Notes: a model not told the origin generated them from the sequence alone. A stretch of 39,885 nucleotides of DNA from an uncultured Bacteroides sp. (GCA_944322355.1 CALUOT010000025.1:1-39885); one strand, 5' to 3'; positions 1-8,654 are shown, counted from the first letter of the stretch. Numbers and translations: made by a program.

Positions 1-129
1 GGGCATCAGATGGTGGACGACCTCCGCAAGAAGACCAACCCCGGCTACTCCTGCATCGGCCGCCTGCGCGGACTGGCTGAGCTTCGCGGACTGGAGATGG
101 GTATTGCGAAAACACTGTATAACGATTAA
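1..129 (+). CDS. C-terminal end of an unidentified protein (partial)
   Basis: Frame 1 is open from the window edge to a TAA at 127-129, giving the last 42 residues of a protein whose start lies outside. The visible tail is basic and rich in Leu, Arg and Gly (it contains [20 protein letters not shown]), with no membrane segment, so a soluble cytoplasmic protein is likely. A good intrinsic terminator follows ten bases later, supporting this as a real gene end. I do not recognise the family from so short a tail. Confidence 0.75.
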   Translation, partial: GHQMVDDLRKKTNPGYSCIGRLRGLAELRGLEMGIAKTLYND

Positions 130-138
130 ACTTCCCCG

Positions 139-177
139 GAGGGTATGCATAGACATAGAATGCACACCCTCTTTTTT
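139..177 (+). terminator. Intrinsic terminator after the first gene
   Basis: GAGGGTATGCAT (139-150) pairs with ATGCACACCCTC (160-171) with a single mismatch across a 9-nt loop, followed by six T (172-177). It ends the upstream transcript just before the lipoprotein gene at 195. Confidence 0.85.
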
Positions 178-194
178 ACTCACCAAATGATTGA

Positions 195-1334
195 ATGGAT
201 ATGAAAAAGACTTTGATTGCCCTTGGCCTGTGTTTGTGTGTAGGCCTGGGCTTTACCGCTTGTGAGGAGAAATCAACGCCTGTACGGGGTGAAGGTTACT
301 CCATCGAGTCAGCCCGTTGCTTCATGGAGATGGCACGCCGGGCCATGGACGGCACGCAACCCACGGACGAAGACTGGCGCGCTTTGTTTGCCACCGAAGG
401 TTATCACACATTCTTCCAAGTATGGAACTGGACAGACTCCACCGAGTGGCAGCGCAACATCCGTACCGGCTTCGACTTGGCTTTCAATCCTGCCCGCAAG
501 GCGCAACTGGACAGCATCGTGGCCCGTCCCTTAGGCGAGGAAAGTTCCTTCGAGGATTTCTTTACTTACAACTTCTACCTGACCAAGCAACGTTTTGAGG
601 AATTGGACAAGTTTATCCATACGGCCGACTTCGACCAGATTATGAAACAGGCCCACGAGCGTGTGCTTCAGTTTCTACCTGCCGGGGCAGATACGCTGGA
701 CCTGCCGCCCATGATGTGCTACTACCTGGCCTTCGACCCTGAGGGACGTACAGGCAATGGCATCATCTTCTACGACTATAACTCGGCCTTCGAGGACGGT
801 CCCGAAGGACTGGTAAACGGCATGGCGCACGAACTGCATCATCAGTATATGGGACTGCTGTTCGAGAACCGTTTCAAGCGGGACAGCGACGATGCTGCTC
901 TCATGGCGCTTGTGCGCAACCAAATGGAAGGTGCGGCCGACCTTATCAATAAGGGCACAATGCCTACCGACAAGCTGGGAGCCTATGGTCCCGACATTGT
1001 GAAGATGTACAACGATGATTATTTCGACAGCCCCAACGTGCTCCGTCAGCTCGACTCGTTGACCTGCGGTTATCTGGCAGGTACGTTGGATGTGAAGCAA
1101 TACCAGGCCGCAGCCGAGTGTGCCCACTTCGAAGGCCACACCACGGGCGACTACATGGTCTTCCTCATCCGCGATCAACTGGGCATGCAGGCGGTCATCG
1201 ACTGCCTGGCCGACTTCCCTGCCTTCGTCCTCCGCTACAACGAAGCCGCACGTAAGGTCGGGACATACGTCTTCAGCGACACCTTTGTGCAGCATGTAGA
1301 CAGCGTTTGCACCGGCTTGCAGACGGAAGGATAA
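195..1334 (+). CDS. DUF5700-like putative zinc peptidase, lipoprotein
   Basis: The 379-residue product starts with a lipoprotein signal (basic MDMKK, hydrophobic stretch, lipobox ending GFTAC with Cys23), so it is probably anchored in the envelope. It carries a gluzincin-type zinc signature: HELHH at residues 212-216 and a candidate third ligand Glu245 in NQMEGAAD. This layout fits the putative zinc-dependent peptidases of DUF5700; the substrate is unknown. ATG 195 and ATG 201 are both possible starts. The start overlaps a five-codon frame (MIEWI, ATG 187, TGA 202-204), an arrangement repeated before the next gene. The next gene is also an exported peptidase homologue, 24 bp downstream, so the two are probably co-transcribed. 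Family assignment is from motif and length, without a search. Confidence 0.75.
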   Translation: MDMKKTLIALGLCLCVGLGFTACEEKSTPVRGEGYSIESARCFMEMARRAMDGTQPTDEDWRALFATEGYHTFFQVWNWTDSTEWQRNIRTGFDLAFNPARKAQLDSIVARPLGEESSFEDFFTYNFYLTKQRFEELDKFIHTADFDQIMKQAHERVLQFLPAGADTLDLPPMMCYYLAFDPEGRTGNGIIFYDYNSAFEDGPEGLVNGMAHELHHQYMGLLFENRFKRDSDDAALMALVRNQMEGAADLINKGTMPTDKLGAYGPDIVKMYNDDYFDSPNVLRQLDSLTCGYLAGTLDVKQYQAAAECAHFEGHTTGDYMVFLIRDQLGMQAVIDCLADFPAFVLRYNEAARKVGTYVFSDTFVQHVDSVCTGLQTEG

Positions 1335-1358
1335 ATATTCTCACTCACTAATGATTGA

Positions 1359-2450
1359 ATGGATATGAAAAAGACATTGAACTACAAGAAAAGACAAATC
1401 TTGTTACTATTCCTCTTCTGTCTATGCCTCCCCGCCATCGGGCAGGTGAAGTTCACCACCGAACAATACTTGGCCGACTTCGACTTCGCCGTGAAAGAAC
1501 TGGAAACCAACTACGCCGGATATCCCTCGGTGGCGGAAGACCCGAAGCAGAAGAATGAATACGAACAACTGAAGCTACACCTCCGTCAGCAAGTGGCGGA
1601 GGAAGGTAGGGACGTGCTGGATGCCCTTGGCGAACTGTACGCTTGGTTCGGCGACTTCCATCTGAATGTAGGAGCATCCTGCCAGCCCTATATGCGGAAA
1701 GTGCCTACCTACGAAAGCATGAAAGCCTATGCTCCGCAAAAGACTTACAAGAAGATTACCGACCGCACCTTCCTGATACGCTTCCCCTCGTGCGGTGACG
1801 ATGTCACGATGGAATGGGTCAATCAATCCATCGAAAGCTATCTGGCATCCGGCTGTGAGAACCTGATTATAGACATTCGTGGCAACGGAGGCGGGAACGA
1901 CTACTACTATGAACCCTATCGCCAATTGTTGTACGACCGCAGAGGATATCTGGATGGAGCCGAAATGCGCAATACGCCTGCCCACATAGCCGACTTGGAG
2001 GAGGTAGACATGGATGTCGTGCAGGAGTTAGTCCGGAAGATGAAGGCATCCCGGGAGGAGTTCGTGCCCATCACTCCGCGCTATATGGAAATAGCCTACG
2101 ATAGCATTTCGCCTCTGCCCAAACGGGCCGCCCTCATCATCGATGCAAGCGTGGCCAGCTCGGGCGAACAGATGGTGCTGGACCTTAGGGCATGCAGCGG
2201 ACGGACTGCCATCTATGGGCGCGACAACACGAAAGGCTGTCTGGACCTGTCGAACAACCGTCTCGTGAACCTGCCCAATACTTGCGTCGGCCTTCTCATT
2301 CCCATGTCCCGCTCCTACCGCCTGCCCGGCCACGGGATAGACCGCACGGGCATTGCACCGGACACCCGCATCCCGCTCCCCCTGCCCGAAACGTTGACCG
2401 ACAACATCGACGAATGGTCGCAGTGGGTCGCCGGAGAACTGGAGAGATGA
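1359..2450 (+). CDS. S41-family peptidase (C-terminal processing peptidase type)
   Basis: 363 residues with an N-terminal hydrophobic signal (about 13-28, cleavage probably near AIG-Q), so exported to periplasm or surface. The second half has the S41/tricorn-core pattern: a strand followed by the glycine loop NLIIDIRGNGGGN (168-180), the nucleophile region VASSGEQM (265-272, Ser267 or Ser268), GCLDLSN, and the terminal GIDRTGIAPD typical of S41 proteases. No PDZ domain is evident, so it resembles the short Bacteroidota S41 proteins rather than CtpA/Prc. It lies 24 bp after the zinc-peptidase gene and shares its leader and first residues (MDMKKTL), but the mature proteins are unrelated. Substrate unknown. 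Confidence 0.82.
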   Translation: MDMKKTLNYKKRQILLLFLFCLCLPAIGQVKFTTEQYLADFDFAVKELETNYAGYPSVAEDPKQKNEYEQLKLHLRQQVAEEGRDVLDALGELYAWFGDFHLNVGASCQPYMRKVPTYESMKAYAPQKTYKKITDRTFLIRFPSCGDDVTMEWVNQSIESYLASGCENLIIDIRGNGGGNDYYYEPYRQLLYDRRGYLDGAEMRNTPAHIADLEEVDMDVVQELVRKMKASREEFVPITPRYMEIAYDSISPLPKRAALIIDASVASSGEQMVLDLRACSGRTAIYGRDNTKGCLDLSNNRLVNLPNTCVGLLIPMSRSYRLPGHGIDRTGIAPDTRIPLPLPETLTDNIDEWSQWVAGELER

Positions 2451-2456
2451 TGTTTT

Positions 2457-2579
2457 AATGAAGAATGAAGAACTTTTTAAATGAAGAATGAAGAATAGCC
2501 GCTGCGCGGCGAAATGAAGAATCTCATGCCACATGGCAATTCTTCATTCTTCGTTCTTCATTTAAAAAGTTCTTCATTT
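2457..2579. repeat. Inverted repeat built of GAAGAAT/ATTCTTC heptamers
   Basis: The gap between the S41 gene and the convergent HU-like gene is almost entirely an inverted repeat. The left arm (2457-2496) is a run of AATGAAG/GAATGAA units around CTTTTTAAA; the right arm (2539-2579) is its near-complement with one extra heptamer. Smaller hairpins, GCCGCTGCGCGGC and TGCCACATGGCA, lie between the arms. It could act as a bidirectional terminator. A similar heptamer repeat occurs at 29353-29406. Confidence 0.8.
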
Positions 2580-2976
2580 ATTTCACCTTTTCTCCCATCT
2601 CAATCCACTCCACGTCTTTCGGTACGATGGTGCGCTTCACGACCTTCCCGTTTTGTGCCCGGCTGTATTCGGGGATGAAGCCCACGGTCAGCTTCGTGAA
2701 TTGCTCTCCGCTCACCTCCTCCGGCGTATCCACACCGCGTCCCTTGGCCTGACCGCTCAGGTAGAACGTCCCGATTCCTTCCAGTTTGACGGACTGACCC
2801 AGCTCCATCAGTTCGCCCATCACCTCGCCCAGTCCCAGGAGCACGGCATACGTGTCGCCCAGGCTCACGGTGGACATTTGCGACAGCCGTTCGGCCACAT
2901 ATTTGGTGGTGCATGTCCCTACGGTCAGCGACCGCGGATACCACTTTCCATTTAGTTTTTGCTTCTTGTAGAACAT
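2578..2976 (-). CDS. HU-family DNA-binding protein (histone-like variant)
   Basis: 132 residues. The central part follows the HU/IHF fold seen in the Bacteroidota histone-like family (TIGR01201 type): an N-terminal MFYKKQKLNGKWYPR, a helical section with VAERLSQMSTVSLGDTYAVL, and the GIGTFYLSGQAKG strand matching the HU LxGFGtFxvr region. It lacks the canonical long Pro-containing beta arm, and its tail (about 100-132) is specific to this group. Likely a nucleoid protein, DNA target unknown. It is a single-gene unit with a promoter at 3102-3133, so its 5' UTR would contain the palindrome array at 3027-3089. Confidence 0.85.
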   Translation of the reverse strand: MFYKKQKLNGKWYPRSLTVGTCTTKYVAERLSQMSTVSLGDTYAVLLGLGEVMGELMELGQSVKLEGIGTFYLSGQAKGRGVDTPEEVSGEQFTKLTVGFIPEYSRAQNGKVVKRTIVPKDVEWIEMGEKVK

Positions 2977-3026
2977 AACCTTATCTTACTATAAACATCA
3001 TTGGTTCGTCTTAGACACATGGTTAG

Positions 3027-3089
3027 GAATCATTGCCAATGATTCCTACAATCATTGGGGATGATTCATACAATCATTGGCAATGATTC
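3027..3089. repeat. Three-unit 22-bp palindrome array, inverted copy of 31075-31137
   Basis: Three imperfect dyads are centred at 3036, 3058 and 3080, exactly 22 bp apart (cores ATTGCCAAT, ATTGGGGAT, ATTGGCAAT; extended arms ATC/GAT). The reverse complement of the 63 bp matches 31075-31137 at 61 of 63 positions, and similarity extends outward to roughly 3010-3096. It sits between the divergent HU-like and queH genes. Confidence 0.92.
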
Positions 3090-3101
3090 TATATCGGGTC
3101 A

Positions 3102-3133
3102 CAAAGATAAGGCATTCAAGTGATACATACAAG
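3102..3133 (-). promoter_or_regulatory. Promoter for the HU-like gene
   Basis: On the minus strand TATCTTTG (3109-3102) matches the -7 consensus TAnnTTTG; CTTG (3133-3130) lies 20 nt upstream as the -33 element. Transcription would start near 3095, just outside the palindrome array, which would then be transcribed in the leader. Confidence 0.6.
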
Positions 3134-3149
3134 CGTGGCGTGGGATATA

Positions 3150-3181
3150 TTTCAGTTATTGAAGAAATACTTGTATCTTTG
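3150..3181 (+). promoter_or_regulatory. Promoter for queH
   Basis: TATCTTTG at 3174-3181 matches the -7 consensus, with a weak -33 element (TTTC 3150-3153) 20 nt upstream. The ATG follows at 3208, giving a leader of about 20 nt. It is back to back with the HU-like promoter. Confidence 0.6.
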
Positions 3182-3207
3182 CGGGACGATTAGACTTATA
3201 TTTGCTT

Positions 3208-3804
3208 ATGCTGAAACTTACTACCCCCAACGGTGCCGACCGCGTGTTGCTTCACTCGTGTTGCGCCCCGTGCTCCAGCGCCATTATCGAATGCATGCTG
3301 GAGAACGGTCTGCGTCCTACCGTGTTCTACTTCAACCCGAATATCTATCCTCGTGAGGAATATGAGACGAGGAAGCAGGAGGCCATCCGCTTCGTCACCG
3401 CCCAAGGGCTGGACTTTGTGGATGCCGATTATGACTACGACCGGTGGAAAGCCCGTATGGCGGGGCTGGAAGGGGAGCCGGAGCGGGGGGCACGCTGCCT
3501 GCAATGCTTCACCCTGCGCCTGACAGAGACGGCACGCTATGCCGCCGGGAATGGTTTCACGCTGTTCACCACCACCTTGGCTTCTTCGCGTTGGAAGAGT
3601 TTGGAGCAAATCAATGAGGCGGGCAGACGTGCGGCTTCGCGCTATCCCGGCACGGTGTTCTGGGAGCAGAACTGGCGCAAGGGCGGACTGCAGGAACGCC
3701 GCAATCAGTTATTGAAGGAATATGGCTTCTATAATCAGCAGTATTGCGGGTGCGAGTTCAGCATGCGACTTTCTTCAGCCTCTACCGCTCCATCTTTCAA
3801 GTGA
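3208..3804 (+). CDS. queH: Epoxyqueuosine reductase QueH
   Basis: QueH reduces epoxyqueuosine to queuosine in tRNA wobble position 34, replacing QueG. The 198-residue product has the family cysteines: HSCCAPCS (Cys18, Cys19, Cys22), RCLQCF (Cys97, Cys100) and the terminal QYCGCEFS (Cys180, Cys182), which bind the iron-sulfur cluster and metal. I chose ATG 3208; an in-frame TTG at 3202 would add only two residues. The last 70 bp overlap the 3' end of convergent lolD: the stretch after the final CxC motif ([13 protein letters not shown]) is encoded wholly opposite the lolD tail. Confidence 0.93.
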   Translation: MLKLTTPNGADRVLLHSCCAPCSSAIIECMLENGLRPTVFYFNPNIYPREEYETRKQEAIRFVTAQGLDFVDADYDYDRWKARMAGLEGEPERGARCLQCFTLRLTETARYAAGNGFTLFTTTLASSRWKSLEQINEAGRRAASRYPGTVFWEQNWRKGGLQERRNQLLKEYGFYNQQYCGCEFSMRLSSASTAPSFK

Positions 3805-4427
3805 ATGGTGCGGTCGGTCAAGGTGGCCAAGGATTCGTCGTGCGTCACGATGACAAACGTCTGCCCCAGGCGGTCGCGCAAGTCGAAGAAGAGTTGATGC
3901 AGTTCTTCTTTGTTGCGGGTGTCCAGGCTTCCGGAAGGTTCGTCGGCCAATACAACGGCCGGCCGGTTGATGAGGGCGCGGGCCACAGCTACCCTTTGCT
4001 TCTCGCCACCCGACAGTTCGTTGGGCTTATGGGAAGAGCGTTCGGTCAGTCCCATCAGGCTCAGCATCTCCAGAGCGGCTGTTTGGGCTTCCTGGCGGTT
4101 GCGTCCGCCTATCAGCGCGGGTATCATGACATTCTCAAGGGCTGTGAACTCGGGTAGTAGCTGATGAAACTGGAAGACAAAGCCGATGCGCCGATTGCGG
4201 AAGGCGGACAGTTCTCGTTCTTTTAGTTGGGCGGTCTGTACTCCGTCGATACATACCTTGCCACTGTCGGGCCGGTCGAGTGTTCCCATGATCTGCAACA
4301 AGGTGGTTTTCCCTGCTCCGCTGGGTCCTACGATGCTTACTACCTCGCCTTTGTCTATCTTCAAATCAATGCCTTGCAACACTTGCAGGTTGCCGAAACT
4401 TTTCGTTATTCCTTCCAGTTGTATCAT
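3735..4427 (-). CDS. lolD: LolD-like ABC transporter ATP-binding protein
   Basis: 230 residues, a complete ABC ATPase: Walker [10 protein letters not shown] (about 34-42), Q-loop, signature LSGGEKQRV, Walker [13 protein letters not shown] and the switch His in VIVTHD. The compact size and the MacB/LolD-type [18 protein letters not shown] signature point to LolD, the ATPase releasing outer-membrane lipoproteins from the inner membrane; FtsE or a MacB-type ATPase is the alternative. No LolC/E permease gene is nearby. It starts 4 bp after the stop of tcdA and is probably in an operon with tcdA and the antiporter. Its last 23 codons overlap queH on the other strand. Confidence 0.85.
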   Translation of the reverse strand: MIQLEGITKSFGNLQVLQGIDLKIDKGEVVSIVGPSGAGKTTLLQIMGTLDRPDSGKVCIDGVQTAQLKERELSAFRNRRIGFVFQFHQLLPEFTALENVMIPALIGGRNRQEAQTAALEMLSLMGLTERSSHKPNELSGGEKQRVAVARALINRPAVVLADEPSGSLDTRNKEELHQLFFDLRDRLGQTFVIVTHDESLATLTDRTIHLKDGAVEAEESRMLNSHPQYC

Positions 4428-4431
4428 CTTG

Positions 4432-5142
4432 TTACAGTCTTTTAATCACATATTCAGCCAAGTAGCAACCAAAGACGGCCGGCATATAGCTCACCGTGCC
4501 GCATGTCGATTTCTTGTTTTGTTCCTCATTCGTCAGGAGCACTGCATGAGGGTCGGCCTGCTCGGTACTGAACACGACGGGCAGTTTATGCCGGATTCCC
4601 ATTTTCTTGAGTCGCTGACGTACTGCTTTGCTTAGTCCGCAATGGTAGGTCTCCCAGATGTCCGCGAAACGTACCTGGGTAATGTCGCTTTTGGCACCGG
4701 CTCCCATACTCGACACAATGGGCAAGCGACGTTTGAACGCTTCAGCTATCAAGTGGCATTTGGGGGCCAGCGTGTCGATGGCATCTATCACAAAGTCATA
4801 GGGTGTTGCATCGAGTAGCTGGGGGATATTCTCGTCTTTCAGAAAAACAGGTAATACGGTCAGTTCAATAGCAGGATTGATGTCTTTGAAGCGGGTGGCC
4901 AATACGTCCACTTTGGGTTGGCCCAAGGTAGACTGTAAAGCCGGCAGCTGACGATTCAGGTTTGTGAGTTGCACGGTGTCGGCATCGACCAAGGTCATGT
5001 GTCCTACGCCGGCCCGGCAAAGCATCTCGGCAGCATAGGCACCTACACCTCCCACGCCTACCACCAATACATGAGCCTGTTGCAGTCGTTCGGCTTTCTC
5101 ATCGCCCAGCAAAAGGCGTGTACGTTGCGACCAATCTTCCAT
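4432..5142 (-). CDS. tcdA: tRNA threonylcarbamoyladenosine dehydratase TcdA
   Basis: 236 residues of the E1-like ThiF/MoeB superfamily. The nucleotide site [17 protein letters not shown] (about 25-41) is followed by the acidic strand [15 protein letters not shown], both diagnostic. The [11 protein letters not shown] motif and the C-terminal [11 protein letters not shown] fit TcdA (CsdL/YgdL), which cyclises t6A37 to ct6A in tRNAs; the CxxC zinc sites of MoeB/ThiF are absent. It lies between the antiporter gene (stop to start 7 bp) and lolD. Confidence 0.9.
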   Translation of the reverse strand: MEDWSQRTRLLLGDEKAERLQQAHVLVVGVGGVGAYAAEMLCRAGVGHMTLVDADTVQLTNLNRQLPALQSTLGQPKVDVLATRFKDINPAIELTVLPVFLKDENIPQLLDATPYDFVIDAIDTLAPKCHLIAEAFKRRLPIVSSMGAGAKSDITQVRFADIWETYHCGLSKAVRQRLKKMGIRHKLPVVFSTEQADPHAVLLTNEEQNKKSTCGTVSYMPAVFGCYLAEYVIKRL

Positions 5143-5149
5143 ATTTCAT

Positions 5150-7279
5150 TTATTCTTTCTTAAACCATTTGTAGAACCAACGTCCCACCTTTTCGTAATG
5201 TTGACTCTCGTTACTGCCTTGCGGATTGGAGAAAGATAGTATCTCCTGTGGGTCACCTAATTGGTCCGGATAGAGCACAATTAAGCTGTTGTTCGTAAAG
5301 TATTTGCCTAATTGACTGGGTAATTTCTCGAACGAACTGTCATAGGAAATGGAGCCTCGGCGAGCTGTAATCACTACCAGCAGGTGGTCATAATTAACTT
5401 GTCCGGTCAATATCAGCAGGTCGTCCCAGTCGTCCAATCGCGAGAATTCAGCCATTGTATTGCTATGCTTCTTTTTCACTAAGGCTTGCAGATGATTTCC
5501 TGTCTGTTCGTTGGCAAAGAAGTGTACACGACATCCCAGATTGTTCCCCATTCGGCAGAAGTGGTCGACCCATTTCTGGAAGCCGGCTTCATACTCGGCT
5601 TTGGGGGGCACGGCTACTATGATGCGGCGTAAGGTATTGATAGGCATGAGGAAACGTGCCACCATCACTTCCCGGTGCAAACCTTTCAACAGGCTCTCGG
5701 TCAGTACACCAAAGAAAGAATCGACAATGTTCCCTTTATAATGCAGACCGATAATGACATCGGTGACATTGTTTTCACGGGCGGTGTGGATAATGCCTGC
5801 TGCAATATTCAGGTCGTATCGGCTGATGCGGTTGAGTTGTACACCGGCCGATGCCGTAATCTTGGCGGCTTGTTCCAGGTAACGTTTACCTTGTTGTTCA
5901 AACCTGTCCGAAGCCGTATGGTCATTGATTACGTTTAGTGCCACGAGATTGTCTTTTTGTTTGGTGTCGCGAATCACTAACGCAAGGTTCATCAGGTATT
6001 CGATGGTAGCCGGGTTGGCTATGGGGATCAGGATTTTTTCGGGTACGTGCGAACGGTCTTCTTCGGGATTGGCCTCACCCATGGCTACTTTACGGGCTGC
6101 GCGTTCGGTCGTGAAGGAACTGACGATGCACGTTACCAAGATGAGCAATACCGTACCGTTGAGTACATCTTCATTCAGTAATCGGTTTCCATCGGGCAAG
6201 ATAATGTTGTATCCCACTAATACGGCTGCCAAGGTGGCTGCTGCTTGGGCATTGCTCAAGCCAAACATTAATTCGCGTTCCAAGGCCGACATGCCGTAGA
6301 TCTTCTGTGTCAGCCAGGAAGCAATCCATTTACCGCCCAATGCTACTACAATCATTACGCCGGCCACCTTTAGCGCATCACCTCCACCGAAGATGACGTG
6401 AACATCAATCAGCATACCCACGCCTATCAGGAAGTAAGGGATAAAGAGCGCATTGCCGACAAATTCCAGGTGACTCATCAGCGGAGATACGTGGGGGATC
6501 AGCGGGTTGAGCACCAGCCCCACAAGAAAAGCGCCTAAGATGCCTTCCATGCCGATGAATTCCATGAGACCTGCTCCTAAGAATACCATGGCAAGGACAA
6601 AGATGTATTGCATCACGTTGTCGTCATAGCGGCGGAAAAACCAGCGACCGATGCGGGGGAAGAAATACATAATGAGTGCTCCCAATACGACAAACTTCGC
6701 TATCAGCCACACCCAGAAGAATCCGCCAGCTTCTCCTTTGTATAAACCACTGATGACGGCCAGTACCAAAAGGGTCAACGTGTCGGTTACGGCGGTACCA
6801 CCTACGGCAATGCTTACACTGCGATGGCGCGAAATACCGTAACGTATCACGATGGGGTAAGCCACCAAGGTGTGCGAGGCATACATACTGGCCAGCAGGA
6901 TGGAAGTTACTAAGGTATATTTCAGGAATACGACATTGGTCACCACCCCGATACTGATGGGGATAATGAATGCCAACAGCCCCAGCATGACCGCTTTGCC
7001 CCGGTTCTTCTTGAAGTCGGACATATTCATTTCCAGCCCCGCCAAGAACATGATGTAGTAGACACCTACCTTCCCGAAAAGCTCGAAACTGCTGTCGCGT
7101 GCCAGAATGTTGAAACCATGCTCGCCGATGGCCAGTCCCGCCAGTATCATGCCAATGATATGGGGAATACGTAAGCGAGTCAACAGGAGGGGAGCAAACA
7201 AAATGATGAGCAATACCAGGAGGAATATCCAGGTAGGATCGGTCACGGGAAGTTCCAGGCTGAAGTCTAACCAGTCCAT
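5150..7279 (-). CDS. CPA2-type cation:proton antiporter with C-terminal stress-protein-like domains
   Basis: 709 residues. The first 390 or so form a Na+/H+ exchanger domain of the CPA2/KefB group with about 12 hydrophobic segments, starting near residue 15 with FLLVLLIILFAPLLLTRL and including IIGMILAGLAIGEHG and a region GAFLVGLVLNPLIPH. The remainder (about 410-700) is cytoplasmic and looks like one or two universal-stress-protein-like domains (ILIPIANPATIEYLMNLALV near 415 is typical of the nucleotide-binding fold), so transport may be gated by a nucleotide. Probably first gene of a unit with tcdA and lolD. Ion specificity cannot be read from sequence. Confidence 0.87.
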   Translation of the reverse strand: MDWLDFSLELPVTDPTWIFLLVLLIILFAPLLLTRLRIPHIIGMILAGLAIGEHGFNILARDSSFELFGKVGVYYIMFLAGLEMNMSDFKKNRGKAVMLGLLAFIIPISIGVVTNVVFLKYTLVTSILLASMYASHTLVAYPIVIRYGISRHRSVSIAVGGTAVTDTLTLLVLAVISGLYKGEAGGFFWVWLIAKFVVLGALIMYFFPRIGRWFFRRYDDNVMQYIFVLAMVFLGAGLMEFIGMEGILGAFLVGLVLNPLIPHVSPLMSHLEFVGNALFIPYFLIGVGMLIDVHVIFGGGDALKVAGVMIVVALGGKWIASWLTQKIYGMSALERELMFGLSNAQAAATLAAVLVGYNIILPDGNRLLNEDVLNGTVLLILVTCIVSSFTTERAARKVAMGEANPEEDRSHVPEKILIPIANPATIEYLMNLALVIRDTKQKDNLVALNVINDHTASDRFEQQGKRYLEQAAKITASAGVQLNRISRYDLNIAAGIIHTARENNVTDVIIGLHYKGNIVDSFFGVLTESLLKGLHREVMVARFLMPINTLRRIIVAVPPKAEYEAGFQKWVDHFCRMGNNLGCRVHFFANEQTGNHLQALVKKKHSNTMAEFSRLDDWDDLLILTGQVNYDHLLVVITARRGSISYDSSFEKLPSQLGKYFTNNSLIVLYPDQLGDPQEILSFSNPQGSNESQHYEKVGRWFYKWFKKE

Positions 7280-7324
7280 AGCGTTTACACATTTACGGTT
7301 TCGAGTGCAAAATAACGAAAAAGT

Positions 7325-7357
7325 TTTCAGTTTAGAAACTAATTTGTTGTAACTTTG
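7325..7357 (+). promoter_or_regulatory. Promoter for asd
   Basis: TAACTTTG (7350-7357) matches TAnnTTTG; TTTC (7325-7328) lies 21 nt upstream as a weak -33 box. ATG 7407 follows after a leader of about 42 nt. A weaker opposite-strand match (CAAAATAA, 7308-7315) could serve the divergent antiporter gene. Confidence 0.55.
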
Positions 7358-7406
7358 CGCCCCAAACAGATACCTAATTTATCAACCCTATAAAAAGAAA
7401 GAAGAA

Positions 7407-8414
7407 ATGAAAGTAGCAATTGTTGGAGCAAGCGGAGCCGTAGGACAAGAATTCCTGCGTGTGCTCGATGAAAGAAACTTCCCGTTGGACGAATTGATAT
7501 TGTTCGGCTCGAAACGCAGTGCCGGTACGAAATACACTTTCCGCGGCCAAGAAATCGAGGTGAAACTCCTGCAGCACAACGATGACTTCCAAGGGGTGGA
7601 CATTGCTTTCGTCTCGGCCGGAGCAGGCACGTCGAAGGAGTTTGCCGAAACCATCACCAAGTATGGAGCAGTCATGATAGACAACTCCAGTGCCTTCCGC
7701 ATGGATGAAGATGTACCTTTGGTTGTACCGGAGGTGAATCCCGCCGATGCCAAAGACCGTCCGCGCGGCATCATTGCCAATCCGAACTGTACGACCATTC
7801 AGATGGTGGTAGCCCTGAAAGCTATCGAGCAGTTGAGTCACATCAAGACGGTGCATGTGTCTACCTACCAAGCTGCCAGTGGGGCCGGAGCCGCTGCTAT
7901 GGATGAGCTCTACACGCAGTATCGTCAGGTGTTGGCAGGCGAACCCGTCACCGTGGAGAAGTTTGCTTACCAACTGGCTTTCAACCTCATCCCGCAGATT
8001 GACGTATTTACGGAGAACGGTTATACCAAGGAAGAGATGAAGATGTACAACGAGACACGCAAAATCATGCACAGCGATGTCAAGGTAAGTGCCACGTGCG
8101 TCCGTGTACCCGCCTTGCGCTCCCACTCCGAGAGTATCTGGGTGCAGACCGAACGCCCCATCTCCGTGGAAGAAGCCCGCGAGGCATTTGCCAACGGCGA
8201 AGGTCTGGTGCTGATGGACAATCCGGCCGAGAAGGAATACCCCATGCCGCTGTTCCTGGCCGGTAAAGACCCCGTCTACGTGGGCCGTATCCGTAAGGAC
8301 TTGACCGACGACTGTGGGCTGACGTTCTGGATTGTGGGTGACCAAATCAAGAAAGGTGCCGCGCTGAACGCCGTCCAGATAGCCGAATACTTGATTCGCG
8401 AGAAGGCTCTCTAA
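7407..8414 (+). CDS. asd: Aspartate-semialdehyde dehydrogenase
   Basis: 335 residues, the usual length. Reduces aspartyl phosphate to aspartate semialdehyde, the branch point to lysine/diaminopimelate, threonine and methionine. Seen: N-terminal NADP site [18 protein letters not shown] (3-20), the catalytic Cys128 in NPNCTT, the substrate segment [10 protein letters not shown], and the basic [11 protein letters not shown] carrying the catalytic His. Monocistronic between its promoter at 7350 and the terminator at 8435-8488. DapB, two pathway steps later, is encoded at 11178-11915 on the other strand. Confidence 0.96.
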   Translation: MKVAIVGASGAVGQEFLRVLDERNFPLDELILFGSKRSAGTKYTFRGQEIEVKLLQHNDDFQGVDIAFVSAGAGTSKEFAETITKYGAVMIDNSSAFRMDEDVPLVVPEVNPADAKDRPRGIIANPNCTTIQMVVALKAIEQLSHIKTVHVSTYQAASGAGAAAMDELYTQYRQVLAGEPVTVEKFAYQLAFNLIPQIDVFTENGYTKEEMKMYNETRKIMHSDVKVSATCVRVPALRSHSESIWVQTERPISVEEAREAFANGEGLVLMDNPAEKEYPMPLFLAGKDPVYVGRIRKDLTDDCGLTFWIVGDQIKKGAALNAVQIAEYLIREKAL

Positions 8415-8434
8415 GCCATATCGTCCGATAAAGG

Positions 8435-8488
8435 CAACTCCTTGCACGCGCTCCCTGTACGAGAGCCGATGCAGGGAGTTGTTTTTTT
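8435..8488 (+). terminator. Intrinsic terminator of asd
   Basis: CAACTCCTTGCA (8435-8446) pairs with TGCAGGGAGTTG (8470-8481) with one G-T wobble, followed by seven T (8482-8488), 20 bp after the asd stop. Confidence 0.9.
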
Positions 8489-8562
8489 GTCATCCCCGTG
8501 ATTTGATGTTGTTGTCCGTCTTTTTTTATGCCGTTTCGTGTCGCTGACAAGCCTGTCTGTCC

Positions 8563-8654
8563 ATCCATGACCAACGTATCTGCCCGCCGATGGCAAACGT
8601 AAGTCGGTGGTCGATACCTACGTATGTCGCTGCTACACCCCTACGATAGCGTTT
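8563..8654. repeat. 23-bp periodic array (4 units) between asd and the signal-peptidase operon
   Basis: In the 342-bp gap 8415-8756, past the terminator, the core NNACG recurs with its CG step at 8575/76, 8598/99, 8621/22 and 8644/45, exactly 23 bp apart; a fifth (8668/69) is one base late. Dyad symmetry is clearest at 8621.5 (ACCTACGTATGT). The 30 bases 8616-8645 match 39157-39186 at about 25 positions, linking it to the large array there. The rest of the gap shows nothing I recognise. Confidence 0.78.

Noticed and set aside
3120-3356. 78-codon plus-strand frame ahead of queH
   Set aside because: It runs across the divergent promoter pair and into queH in another frame; no domain or leader features.
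7374-8447. 357-codon open frame antisense to asd
   Set aside because: Shadow of asd, whose sense frame has the catalytic NPNCTT and standard length.
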